From Candidatus Saccharimonadota bacterium (GTDB lineage Bacteria > Patescibacteriota > Saccharimonadia > Saccharimonadales > Saccharimonadaceae): a DNA stretch of 37,241 nucleotides. Positions 22,224 to 30,640 of the stretch are shown one piece after another (the stretch's first letter is position 1; each line of letters opens with the position of its first letter). Location: assembly GCA_900556885.1 (NCBI GenBank), contig UNSQ01000006.1:1-37241 (forward strand), read 5' to 3'. The position numbers and the translations under genes are program-made. The notes under the pieces are model-generated. The model worked only from the letters and a program-made list of their open reading frames with translations. It had not been told where the DNA came from and searched no databases.

Positions 22224-23684
22224 ATGAAAAAGCAAAAAGTTACCGATATATTCCTTTACCGATGGCGCTACGTTTTCGGCTATACGCTACTGGCGCTGCT
22301 ATACATAGGGGCTATTATAATTTCCGCGTTGCACGTGCCGGGAGGTTTGTCGCAAGCAGAAATCGACATGGTCAATACGACAAATCACTTGAACTTTAGC
22401 ATCAAGGGAATCGCCGTCACAAATCTGCCATTTCACCTTCTTCAATTGCTATTCTTCAAACTGTTCGGCGTCAGTTTGTTAACAATTAAAGCGCCCGCCG
22501 TAATCCTTTCAATCGCCAGCTCCGTCGCTATTTTCTTCCTCTTAAAGCGCTGGTTTAAGCCGTCCACAACGATCCTATCGCTATTAATCATGGCAACGAC
22601 CGGACAATTCTTATTCATCGGACAAAGCGCAACTGTTGGCATTTTATACATTTTCTACACCGCGCTGACTTTACTTTTCGCTACATTAATTCTCCAGAAA
22701 GCCCAGAACGCCTCCATTTGGCGAATCAGCTTAGCCATCACCACGGCACTCAGCCTCTTCACTCCGTATTTTTGGTATATCAATCTGGGGCTTCTGATCA
22801 TAGCCTTTCTACATCCGCATCCACGCTATTTTCTTATCTCCAGAAAACACCGTAAGTCTTGGATTGTGCCGTCCGCTATTTTATTCACGATTGGTTGTGC
22901 GATTAGTTTTCTTTGCTATAAATCCCACGCGCTATTTTACAATCTCATCGGCATCAACGGTCTAAGTTTCGACATCATCGCAAACCTCAGGACTTTATAT
23001 TACACATACATTCGCATTTTCCCATCAGTCGTAGGAAACCAAATCACGCCAATTATGGACATCAACGCAATGGTGTTAATCGGACTAGGATTATTCCGCA
23101 GTTTCCAAAAAATCTCCAGCGCCCGCTCGTTTATGATTTGGTCGTGGCTAATCTTAGCATTGGCGCTACTCATCTTCCAGCCAAGCCTCACCCCGATAAT
23201 CATCATCCCGCTATTTATACTCTTGGCGGTCGGATTGGAGTCCCTAATGAATATGTGGTACGGACTTTTCCCGCGCAATCCATACGCTCGCGGCACAGGA
23301 CTGGTTCTTATATCAATGCTAATCATCGTTATGGTGGCGGGCGGCAGCTTCCGCTACATCGACAGTTATCGTTATTTCCCAGAAGCAGCTTCACGCTTTA
23401 ATAAAGATTTATCTCTACTCCGTAAAAATACCGCGCCGACCGATTCATTCTCGTTATTAGTCAGTAAAGAAGAATCACCGATTTACGAAGCGCTTAAAAA
23501 ACACAACTATCACCAGATATCAATTATCCACACGGCGCCAGCAAACGTCGGACAGACTTTATATGTTAGCCACAGCGTAAAGTCTCAAATTCCGCAGACT
23601 TACTCTGGGCACCTGTCGTCAGTAATTGTCAATGACCATAAAGACGGCGACCGCTTCTATATCTACACATCCGACCGCAAATAG
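22224..23684 (+). CDS. Multi-pass membrane protein, GT-C glycosyltransferase-like
   Basis: 486 residues with about 10-11 hydrophobic helices (first at about 15-37) and a soluble C-terminal domain of roughly 100 residues. The first extracytoplasmic loop has GLSQAEIDMV followed by helices, which resembles the acidic first loop of PMT/ArnT-type GT-C transferases that use lipid-linked sugars. I cannot point to a definite catalytic motif, so the family is tentative. The ATG has no Shine-Dalgarno and TGt-TATAAT (22211-22216) is 7 bases upstream, so the mRNA is leaderless and separate from dnaB despite the short gap. Confidence 0.6.
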   Translation: MKKQKVTDIFLYRWRYVFGYTLLALLYIGAIIISALHVPGGLSQAEIDMVNTTNHLNFSIKGIAVTNLPFHLLQLLFFKLFGVSLLTIKAPAVILSIASSVAIFFLLKRWFKPSTTILSLLIMATTGQFLFIGQSATVGILYIFYTALTLLFATLILQKAQNASIWRISLAITTALSLFTPYFWYINLGLLIIAFLHPHPRYFLISRKHRKSWIVPSAILFTIGCAISFLCYKSHALFYNLIGINGLSFDIIANLRTLYYTYIRIFPSVVGNQITPIMDINAMVLIGLGLFRSFQKISSARSFMIWSWLILALALLIFQPSLTPIIIIPLFILLAVGLESLMNMWYGLFPRNPYARGTGLVLISMLIIVMVAGGSFRYIDSYRYFPEAASRFNKDLSLLRKNTAPTDSFSLLVSKEESPIYEALKKHNYHQISIIHTAPANVGQTLYVSHSVKSQIPQTYSGHLSSVIVNDHKDGDRFYIYTSDRK

Positions 23685-23686
23685 GG

Positions 23687-23692
23687 TATAAT
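23687..23692 (+). promoter_or_regulatory. -10 box of ybaB-recR
   Basis: TATAAT overlapping the end of the membrane protein gene, about 25 bases before the ybaB ATG, which has a strong Shine-Dalgarno TAAGGAGGAAT. Confidence 0.5.
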
Positions 23693-23716
23693 TGTAAGTG
23701 TTAAATAAGGAGGAAT

Positions 23717-24007
23717 ATGGCGTTTGATCAGGTAAAAATGCTGCAACAATTACGCAAAGCACAGAAACAATTAGGCAAAGAAATCATCGAAGTTGAGGCT
23801 GGCGATGGCGCTGTGATCGTACAAATCACTGGCGAATTAAAGATTAAGTCTGTAAAGATTGACCCAGAAATGGTTGACTTGGAGAATATCGAAGAGTTGG
23901 AACACTGGATCGAAATCGCAGTTCGCGACGGTATGACAAAGGCTCAGGAAGTCGCTGCTGAAACTATGAAGCCATTGATGGGCGGCTTGGGCAACTTGCC
24001 ATTCTAA
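23717..24007 (+). CDS. ybaB: YbaB/EbfC family nucleoid-associated protein
   Basis: 96 residues with the family's layout: N-terminal helix (QLRKAQKQLGKEIIEVEAGDGAVIVQITGELKI), central beta hairpin and C-terminal helix ending in LGNLPF. The DP in KIDPEMVD is the usual position of the family's conserved segment. It is a small dimeric DNA-binding protein. The order ybaB-recR after dnaX is the classic one; here dnaB and a membrane protein gene have been inserted between dnaX and ybaB. Confidence 0.92.
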   Translation: MAFDQVKMLQQLRKAQKQLGKEIIEVEAGDGAVIVQITGELKIKSVKIDPEMVDLENIEELEHWIEIAVRDGMTKAQEVAAETMKPLMGGLGNLPF

Positions 24008-24011
24008 AGTC

Positions 24012-24629
24012 ATGTCAATCGACATTTTGCCAAAAGCTCTGACTGCTTTAATTGATGATTTTGGTAATCTACCTGGAGTTGGACCGCGTACGGCTGAAAG
24101 ATATGCCTACGCGGTTTTACGCCGCAACCCCAAATCCGCAAAGCAATTAGCGCATTCATTAGATCAATTGCACGACCGCGTAAAAACCTGCCCGAAGACA
24201 TTTGCGTTGATCGACTCAGACGACGACGTGTCGCCTTTATACGCAGATTCGAACAGGAATAAGAAAGTCGTTTGTGTAGTCGAGGAGCCGCTAGATATCA
24301 TTGCTATAGAAAGAACAGGGCAGTTCCTGGGTACGTACCACGTGCTGGGCGGCGTTATTTCACCAATTGATAATATTGGACCAGAGCAATTACATATCCC
24401 AGAGCTAATTGATCGTATAAAAACCGACGACGTTCAGGAGATTATTATCGCTACGAACGCTTCAGTTGAGGGCGAGTCGACCGCGCTATTCTTACAGCGC
24501 TACATCCAGGAAGCTGGATTGAATACGACTATCACACGCTTAGCCAGGGGTATTCCAGTCGGCGTTGACCTTGAGTACGCAGACCAAATTACACTAACTC
24601 ACGCGCTAGAAGGTCGAAAACAATTATAA
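24012..24629 (+). CDS. recR: Recombination mediator RecR, zinc finger degenerate
   Basis: 205 residues. The HhH motif LPGVGPRTAERYAYAV (20-35) and the Toprim region (VVCVVEEPLDIIAIERTGQF, GTYHVLGGVISPIDNIGPE, IIIATNASVEGESTALFL, TRLARGIPVGVDLEYAD) are clear. The zinc finger between them, normally with four cysteines as CxxC...CxxC, keeps only C60; the other positions read VKTCPKTFALIDSDDDVSPL. It helps load RecA at gaps with RecO/RecF. It begins 4 bases after ybaB with no ribosome binding site, so it is translationally coupled. Confidence 0.95.
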   Translation: MSIDILPKALTALIDDFGNLPGVGPRTAERYAYAVLRRNPKSAKQLAHSLDQLHDRVKTCPKTFALIDSDDDVSPLYADSNRNKKVVCVVEEPLDIIAIERTGQFLGTYHVLGGVISPIDNIGPEQLHIPELIDRIKTDDVQEIIIATNASVEGESTALFLQRYIQEAGLNTTITRLARGIPVGVDLEYADQITLTHALEGRKQL

Positions 24630-24651
24630 ACTCAACAGCTTCATCACCAAT

Positions 24652-24680
24652 AAAAATACCCGCCATCTCGGCGGGTATTT
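24652..24680. terminator. Bidirectional terminator between recR and the LPKTG gene
   Basis: AAATACCCGCC (24654-24664) pairs with GGCGGGTATTT (24670-24680), 5-base loop, 11 perfect pairs, A-rich on the left and T-rich on the right. It serves both converging genes. Confidence 0.9.
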
Positions 24681-24699
24681 CGGTTGCTAGCTTAGCTTA

Positions 24700-25866
24700 T
24701 TACATTTGGCGGCGGCTAGCGATGTAAGCGATAGTAGCTGTAGTTAGTCCACCTAGGCCTAGTGCTGACATGATCGCGTCACTTGCACCAGTCTTTGGCA
24801 ATTCTGGGCTAGGTGTTGGTGTTGAAGGAGTGTTTGGTGTAGGGGTTTCCTGACACTTGCTCAAGTCAGTTGTGTACTTTGACTCGTTGTACTCTTCCTT
24901 CTTGATTTCACGAATCTCTTTTTTCTCGATTACACAGATTTTAATCTTAGCAGGTGCTTCCTTACAATCGTTCGGATTCTTTGAGTGCTTGCTCTTGTCG
25001 AACTCTGATTCCTTAATTTCTGTTGGATATTTCTTAGTATTAAGGTCGCAAACGATCATTTTTGGCTCTGACTTAACCGTAACAGTTTTTTGACAGTTAG
25101 GGTTTTGCCTCTTAACTTCACCAGTTTCTTTGCCGTTTACAGTAATAGTAACTGTGTAGTTGCCTTCTTTTGCGTAAGTGTATTGAATTTCTGATGAGTT
25201 AGTTGTCTTGATGTTGTTATCACCGAAGTTGTATGTGTAGCTGGTGATAGATGCGCCATCCTTAGCAGTTGCCTTAACGCTGAATTTGAAGGTGTTACGA
25301 GAAATTTCAGTTACTTGCAAAGCGTCACATGTTAGAGCAGGCTTTGCTGGAGGTGTTGTTGGGTTACCCCAAACTGGGTTACCACAGTCTTTAATCACAC
25401 CAGTGATAAATGAGCCGTTATTGTCAAACCATGCGTAAATATTGTAGCTCTTAGGTCCGTCAACGAAGCTCTGACCAGTTGTGTATTGATAGTAGGTATA
25501 TCCGTTTGAAGTCTTGTAGCTACGTTGTGGCTGAGGCTGACGAGTACCAGCTTTAGACTGTACAGTTATAGCATTTGTGGCTACAACACGACCGTCAACT
25601 GTAATGTTACCATTTGCGTCAACTACACCTTCACGCATGTTTGAGCCACCCTGAACCATAGTTTCAGTAACGTACCACTCTTTGTATAGTTCTTTAATTT
25701 CTGTACGGCTGTATGCTGTTTGCAATTCTGACATAGAATGTGTACCACAGTATACAACGTTAAAACTGTTACAGCCGGCAGCCTGTGAAGGTGATGCCAA
25801 CCAGATTCCACCGAGCATAGCAAATCCCAAAGAGATAGCGATGCCGATTTTCTTAAATTTGTTCAT
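24700..25866 (-). CDS. LPKTG-anchored surface protein with PKD domain
   Basis: 388 residues. A signal peptide covers about 1-29 (MNKFKKIGIAISLGF..., cut after SQA). The N-terminal domain (30-160) contains two cysteines and is Tyr-rich. A PKD-type Ig-like domain spans about 182-250 (ITSYTYNFGD...YTYAKEGNYTVTITVNG). Lys/Glu-rich segments with paired cysteines follow, then a Thr/Pro stalk and the sorting signal LPKTG (356-360), membrane helix and RRQ tail. Base composition is native (AT-rich), in contrast to the other sortase substrate at 13118. AGGAG precedes the ATG and the promoter is very strong, so it is likely an abundant cell-surface protein, perhaps for host contact. The anchoring sortase is not in this window. 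Confidence 0.9.
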   Translation of the reverse strand: MNKFKKIGIAISLGFAMLGGIWLASPSQAAGCNSFNVVYCGTHSMSELQTAYSRTEIKELYKEWYVTETMVQGGSNMREGVVDANGNITVDGRVVATNAITVQSKAGTRQPQPQRSYKTSNGYTYYQYTTGQSFVDGPKSYNIYAWFDNNGSFITGVIKDCGNPVWGNPTTPPAKPALTCDALQVTEISRNTFKFSVKATAKDGASITSYTYNFGDNNIKTTNSSEIQYTYAKEGNYTVTITVNGKETGEVKRQNPNCQKTVTVKSEPKMIVCDLNTKKYPTEIKESEFDKSKHSKNPNDCKEAPAKIKICVIEKKEIREIKKEEYNESKYTTDLSKCQETPTPNTPSTPTPSPELPKTGASDAIMSALGLGGLTTATIAYIASRRQM

Positions 25867-25910
25867 AAAAACTCCTCTTTTCCAGCCCTATCTTCAGGCT
25901 TTATGTCCTC

Positions 25911-25939
25911 ATACTAGCACAATCTTTATATTTTGTCAA
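25911..25939 (-). promoter_or_regulatory. Strong promoter of the LPKTG protein
   Basis: On the minus strand TTGACA (25934-25939), 17-base spacer, TGc-TAGTAT (box 25911-25916): a perfect -35 with an extended -10. The short leader has an AGCC/GGCT stem before the Shine-Dalgarno. Confidence 0.75.
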
Positions 25940-26074
25940 TAATAATTTATAAAAATGTTTATGTTTTTTCGATTGCGCAGTATTTTTAATAGTCCATCAC
26001 ATATTATACCACTTATGTAATTAAAAACAATATATATTATATTAGAGTAAAAATCATTTGTTATAATAAATAAT

Positions 26075-27055
26075 ATGCTAGATACAGCTAAACAATTCAT
26101 TCAATCCGCAAACAATATAGTTATTATTCAAGCCGAAAATCCCGACGGCGATAGCCTGGGTTCAAGCTTGGCGCTAGAAGAAGTCTTAAGTGACCTAGGG
26201 AAGACTGTTGCTTTATATTGTCCAGTAGACATACCGAAATATCTTCATTATATTCGCGGTTGGGATCGAGTGCAGAACGACTTTCCATTTCAAGCCGACG
26301 CCGCGATAATTGTCGATACGAGCGCGGACGTGCTTCTCAGTAAGGTATTGGAAACTCCTGGAGCGCGACATTTTCTGGAAACGCACCCAACTCTGGCTAT
26401 CGATCATCACACGGCCGAATCTACGCTCAGCTTTGATCATATTATGTTATCAGAAACCGTCGTGGCGACCGGGGAATTGCTATATAAACTATTCAAGCAC
26501 TCCGACTGGAAGATAAATCCTCAGGCGGCCGAAGATTTATTGATAGCTATTATGAGCGATAGTCTGGGACTTACTACGCAAAACACCACAGCTCAGACTT
26601 TTCATACGGCGGGAGAGCTTACAGAACTGGGCGCTTCCAATGCGGAAATTGAAGAGCGACGACGCGAATTTATGAAAAAATCGCCAGAAATTTTGGCGTA
26701 CAAGGGAAAATTAATCGAGCGAATCGAATATTTATTAGACGGGCAATTGGCGCTGGTGCATGTGCCGTTTGAGGAAATCCAAACCTACAGCGACGCTTAT
26801 AATCCCGGTGCGCTGATTGGTGATGAGTTGAGGCTAGTTGAAGGCGTGGCGCTTAGTTGTGTTATTAAAACTTACCCTGACGGCAAATTAACTGCGCGCT
26901 TACGAGGTAATTTACCAATTGCCGATACTGTGGCTGGATACTTTGGCGGCGGAGGTCATCCGTATGCGGCAGGATTCCGCGTATATGAAAGTTATGATGA
27001 AATCGTAAGGGAATTAGTCACAGCGACGAATCAAGCTCTACAAACAGAATATTGA
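26075..27055 (+). CDS. DHH/DHHA1 phosphoesterase (NrnA-like)
   Basis: 326 residues of the DHH superfamily, likely a nanoRNase/pAp phosphatase or cyclic dinucleotide-product hydrolase. Motif I reads AENPDGDSLGS (20-30), motif II has D81 in IIVDTSA, motif III is D110-H111-H112 (AIDHHTAE), and the C-terminal DHHA1 substrate motif is GGGGHPYAAGF. The His that normally starts motif I (HxxPDxD) is Ala20 here, so one metal ligand is missing. Cytoplasmic. The ATG has no Shine-Dalgarno and TGt-TATAAT (26062-26067) is 7 bases upstream, so it is leaderless. Stop converges with the minus-strand gene 12 bases away. Confidence 0.88.
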   Translation: MLDTAKQFIQSANNIVIIQAENPDGDSLGSSLALEEVLSDLGKTVALYCPVDIPKYLHYIRGWDRVQNDFPFQADAAIIVDTSADVLLSKVLETPGARHFLETHPTLAIDHHTAESTLSFDHIMLSETVVATGELLYKLFKHSDWKINPQAAEDLLIAIMSDSLGLTTQNTTAQTFHTAGELTELGASNAEIEERRREFMKKSPEILAYKGKLIERIEYLLDGQLALVHVPFEEIQTYSDAYNPGALIGDELRLVEGVALSCVIKTYPDGKLTARLRGNLPIADTVAGYFGGGGHPYAAGFRVYESYDEIVRELVTATNQALQTEY

Positions 27056-27067
27056 TCCACTACGCTA

Positions 27068-27898
27068 TCAATATATACCTCTCAGGCCTGCTCTATCTAG
27101 TTGCTCTATCAAATCATCATTCACATCAAATGCACCCTCAGACCATAGAGGACCGTTAACTTTTCTTCGTACCTCTTCTACTCGGTCCGATACACTAGGG
27201 CAACTAAACATTATTCTATCATTATACGTCAGATAACCCTGGAGAACTTTGCTTACGGCATAAGCTTGCAATTCAGAACGGAGGTTTACTTGATCGGATT
27301 TAGGGTCTATTTCCAAAACTGGATTCGTGACACAATCATGCGCATGAGATGTCTCGTGAGCCAATAAAGAGACATTAACGCATGTCAGTCCGGACTGGGC
27401 CACACTAATAACAGGGCGAAGGTATACATAAGTGTCCGTCCCGACGTCCCTCCATTTGTAAAAATTAGTACTACAAAAACCACCAACATCTGTTCTTTCT
27501 ATTTTTGTGGGCGGATAGATAGATACATAAGTACACATTCTGGCGATACTTTCACTAGCAAAAGCATCGCTTATTCTATCTTTTTGCACTGGCATAAGAG
27601 ATATCTGCCTTCCAGAAACAACAAACTTATTACTCCCAATGAGCGGTATTATATTTTTATCTGGCCAGTCTGAGTCAGGATGGCTATCGCCCAACTCTTC
27701 GCCTTCAATATATTCCATAGGTTCCAGCATTTGAGCCGTATTACATAGTTCTAAGGCTAGAGCCCCAAGCGTATCAATTATCTCAGGCTCCTCTAAAGTA
27801 CCTATCAACCTATCTTTCATATACTTAAAAGAGTCTAGCTCAATAGGCTTATCGTAGCTGGGTATTGGCGGACGACGCTCCTGCACTATTTTTCTCAT
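27068..27898 (-). CDS. HExxH putative metallopeptidase, unknown family
   Basis: 276 residues. The motif AHETSHAHD gives H181-E182-x2-H185, and about 24 residues later SELQAYAVSKVL supplies E209 in the position of a gluzincin third ligand, so a zinc-peptidase fold is plausible. The N-terminal 100 residues are acidic and without a recognisable domain. No signal peptide or membrane helix. The ATG has no Shine-Dalgarno; TATAAT (27906-27911, minus strand) is 7 bases upstream, another leaderless candidate. I do not recognise the family; similar ImmA/IrrE-like or phage-type peptidases have comparable motifs. Confidence 0.65.
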   Translation of the reverse strand: MRKIVQERRPPIPSYDKPIELDSFKYMKDRLIGTLEEPEIIDTLGALALELCNTAQMLEPMEYIEGEELGDSHPDSDWPDKNIIPLIGSNKFVVSGRQISLMPVQKDRISDAFASESIARMCTYVSIYPPTKIERTDVGGFCSTNFYKWRDVGTDTYVYLRPVISVAQSGLTCVNVSLLAHETSHAHDCVTNPVLEIDPKSDQVNLRSELQAYAVSKVLQGYLTYNDRIMFSCPSVSDRVEEVRRKVNGPLWSEGAFDVNDDLIEQLDRAGLRGIY

Positions 27899-28019
27899 AC
27901 TTTTTATTATATATTAAATATCTTATTTTGTCAAGCACGAGGTCTTATCTGGCGACATAGCTACGATGTTTTAGATCCTGATAGAACATGTCAATTTTGA
28001 AAAACCAGCCAGAGTGCCG

Positions 28020-28025
28020 TACAAT
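28020..28025 (+). promoter_or_regulatory. -10 box of cysS
   Basis: TACAAT, 7 bases before the ATG at 28033, no Shine-Dalgarno, so cysS mRNA is probably leaderless. The 134-base gap 27899-28032 holds this and the divergent promoter of gene 27068-27898 and nothing else visible. Confidence 0.5.
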
Positions 28026-28032
28026 AGAACTA

Positions 28033-29466
28033 ATGATAAAACTCTATAACACGCTCACCAGACGAAAAGATGAACTGACGCCACTTGACGGAGAAACGGT
28101 CAAATTTTACACCTGTGGTCTAACGGTCTATTCGCAACCGCACATCGGCAACTGGGTTGGCTATATTTACTGGGACGTGTTGGTGCGACTGCTACGCTGG
28201 CAAGATATTCCTGTTATTCGAACGCAAAACATCACCGATGTTGGTCATTTGACCAGCGACGACGATAACGGCGAAGACAAAATGGAAAAAGGTGCGCGCC
28301 GTGAAGGGAAGACTGCCTGGGATGTGGCGGAAAGATATATTTCCATAGCCAATCACGAGGCTTACGACGTGTTGAAATTGATAAAACCAGATTATTTGGT
28401 GCGGGCGACGGATTATATTCAGCAGCAGATTGACTTTGCAAAAGGGCTGGACGAAAAAGGATTTTTATATAAAATCGACGGCGACGGCATGTATTTTGAT
28501 ACGTCGCTTTTGAAGGATTACGGGAAATTAGCGCGGCTGGACGTGGCGGGCCTGGAAGCTGGCGCCAGAGTGAGCGTTGAAGGAAAGCGTAATATTACCG
28601 ACTTCGCCGTGTGGAAGTTTTCACCAAAAGACGCCAAGCGCGATATGGAGTGGGACAGTCCGTGGGGAGTCGGTTTTCCTGGCTGGCATCTGGAATGTTC
28701 GACAATTGCCCGTGAAACGCTCGGCGATTCTATTGATATTCACGCGGGCGGGATTGATCATATTCCAGTTCACCACACGAATGAAATTGCCCAGAGCGAA
28801 AATCTGACTGGAAAACAATTTTCTCAGATTTGGCTACATAATAATCACATAAAAGTCGACGGCCGAAAGATGAGCAAATCTCTGGGAAATATTATTACTC
28901 TGGACGATATTATTTCGCGAGGGTTTAGTCCGATGGCGTTTAAACTGGCGATTCTCAGCAAGCATTATCAGACGGAGGGCAATTTTACTTGGGAAATTCT
29001 GGAAGCAGCGCAGGCGCGATTGAACCATTGGCGGGATTACGCGGTTCTGAGACATCAGACTCACGACACACTGGAAGATGACGACGATAAGGACGAGCAG
29101 GACGATTCGGTTTCGTTGCTAGCGGGACGTCAGGCATTGGTCGAGAAATTGAACGACGATTTGGATACTCCAGGCGCACTGGCGTTGATTGATGAAGTGT
29201 TTTCAAAGTTGGATCATACACCGCTTGATAAGATTCATCGGCAAAGTTTGGTGCAATTTATTGATGAGATAGACGAGATTTTAGGGCTGGATTTGACTGA
29301 GTCTACGCCTGATATTACTGACGATTTGAAGAGGTTGATTATCCAGCGACGTCAAGCGCGTGCAGAGAAAAATTGGGAAGAATCCGACAGAATTCGCGAT
29401 GAACTTCTTCAGGCTGGCGTTGCTGTTCGCGATACGCCAAGCGGCAGCGTTTGGACATGGAAATAG
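28033..29466 (+). CDS. cysS: Cysteinyl-tRNA synthetase
   Basis: 477 residues from the ATG at 28033, giving the usual IKLYNTLTRRKDEL start; the frame opens 15 codons earlier but the -10 box lies there. Class I synthetase signatures are TCGLTVYSQPHIGN (HIGH motif) and GRKMSKSLG (KMSKS). The active-site zinc ligands appear kept: the Cys in FYTCGLT, the Cys in WHLECS, and HHTNE in place of the usual HHENE. It charges tRNA-Cys in the cytoplasm. Monocistronic, closed by its own terminator. Confidence 0.96.
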   Translation: MIKLYNTLTRRKDELTPLDGETVKFYTCGLTVYSQPHIGNWVGYIYWDVLVRLLRWQDIPVIRTQNITDVGHLTSDDDNGEDKMEKGARREGKTAWDVAERYISIANHEAYDVLKLIKPDYLVRATDYIQQQIDFAKGLDEKGFLYKIDGDGMYFDTSLLKDYGKLARLDVAGLEAGARVSVEGKRNITDFAVWKFSPKDAKRDMEWDSPWGVGFPGWHLECSTIARETLGDSIDIHAGGIDHIPVHHTNEIAQSENLTGKQFSQIWLHNNHIKVDGRKMSKSLGNIITLDDIISRGFSPMAFKLAILSKHYQTEGNFTWEILEAAQARLNHWRDYAVLRHQTHDTLEDDDDKDEQDDSVSLLAGRQALVEKLNDDLDTPGALALIDEVFSKLDHTPLDKIHRQSLVQFIDEIDEILGLDLTESTPDITDDLKRLIIQRRQARAEKNWEESDRIRDELLQAGVAVRDTPSGSVWTWK

Positions 29467-29495
29467 CCCGCTAGATTCAACGGGCTATATTTTTT
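29463..29495 (+). terminator. Rho-independent terminator after cysS
   Basis: ATAGCCCG (29463-29470) pairs with CGGGCTAT (29481-29488), 10-base loop, then T run. The stem begins inside the stop codon. Confidence 0.88.
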
Positions 29496-29504
29496 CTGCG
29501 TCAA

Positions 29505-30638
29505 CTAATCTTCGTTTTTCAATTTCTTAACTAATTTATTAAGCGGCTTTTCGTTATCAACACGCTTAGACTTGACCTGTTCCAAGTAATTATCCAACAA
29601 AACTTTCACGACACCGGCGACTGGAATAGCAACCAAACCACCCAATAGACCACCAACATATAAACCAATTGTCACCGCGACCAAGACAGTCAGAGCCGAC
29701 AACTCAACCTTCTTTGACTGGATAGAAGGAGAAACAAAGTTGTTCTCAATCTGTTGGTAAATCACGAAATAAATCGCGTAAATAATGCCTGCTGTCATAT
29801 TATTGAAGAATAGTAGTAGCGATATCAACGCGCCAGCAATCGTTGCGCCAAACATCGGAATTAGTGTCAATACAAACGTCGCCATAACGGTGAGCATTGC
29901 CAAATTGGAATTTATGACAGGGAATGTCAAACTCAGCACAAACACCACGAAACCTGATAATATCGCATCGATTCCAGAAACGGTCAATTGCCCAGAAACA
30001 TAACCTGTGACCACGTTATACATTCGGCCAACCAGCTTCTTATGACGCTCCATTTTTTCTTCGTCGTTGTACAATCCCCACAAACGCTTCACCCAAGTTG
30101 GACCCTCAAGGAGCATCAGGAATGACAGCACCAACACCAAGAATAACGATCCTAAGAATGACGCCAAAGAGCCAACGCTGGACAATAGATTTGTACCGAC
30201 GCTCGTTGCCCAAGACGAAGACTGTTGCTTGATGTTTTCCATCATCGAATCGACCTGCGGGCGCAAATTGTTCTTATCAATAAAATCATTGACGCCACGC
30301 CACTGTGAGCTGGCTTGGTCGATTATACTCGGAATACTCTCGACGAATTTGGCAGATTGTTGGACAATTGGCGGAATCACAAACCAGATCACACAACCCA
30401 AAAGCAAAACCAGCGTCGTATATGCCAGCGCCGTGCCGCCCAATCGACTTTTTCCAGGAAGTTTTTTAGCAATTGCTGCAACTGGACGATTCAGCGCTAA
30501 CGCCAAGAACAGGGAAATTCCCAATAAAACCAGCGCGTCCTTTGCGGAATAAATCGCCAGACCAGCCAGACCAAATCCCATAACGACCAGCCAAAATCGC
30601 ACAAATGTTTTCGTGTCTATCTCTATACGTACTTTCAT
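29505..30638 (-). CDS. AI-2E family transporter (PerM-like)
   Basis: 377 residues. Several membrane helices near the N-terminus, a long central soluble helical stretch (about 95-160, including a helix with QQSSSWATSVG), then a cluster of helices ending with the family's GLYVGGLLGGLVAIPVAGVVKVLLDNY. The family includes exporters of the AI-2 signal and Na+/H+ antiporters; the substrate here is unknown. It begins 2 bases after the permease gene, so it belongs to the minus-strand operon. It lies convergent to cysS. Confidence 0.85.
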   Translation of the reverse strand: MKVRIEIDTKTFVRFWLVVMGFGLAGLAIYSAKDALVLLGISLFLALALNRPVAAIAKKLPGKSRLGGTALAYTTLVLLLGCVIWFVIPPIVQQSAKFVESIPSIIDQASSQWRGVNDFIDKNNLRPQVDSMMENIKQQSSSWATSVGTNLLSSVGSLASFLGSLFLVLVLSFLMLLEGPTWVKRLWGLYNDEEKMERHKKLVGRMYNVVTGYVSGQLTVSGIDAILSGFVVFVLSLTFPVINSNLAMLTVMATFVLTLIPMFGATIAGALISLLLFFNNMTAGIIYAIYFVIYQQIENNFVSPSIQSKKVELSALTVLVAVTIGLYVGGLLGGLVAIPVAGVVKVLLDNYLEQVKSKRVDNEKPLNKLVKKLKNED

Positions 30639-30640
30639 AA

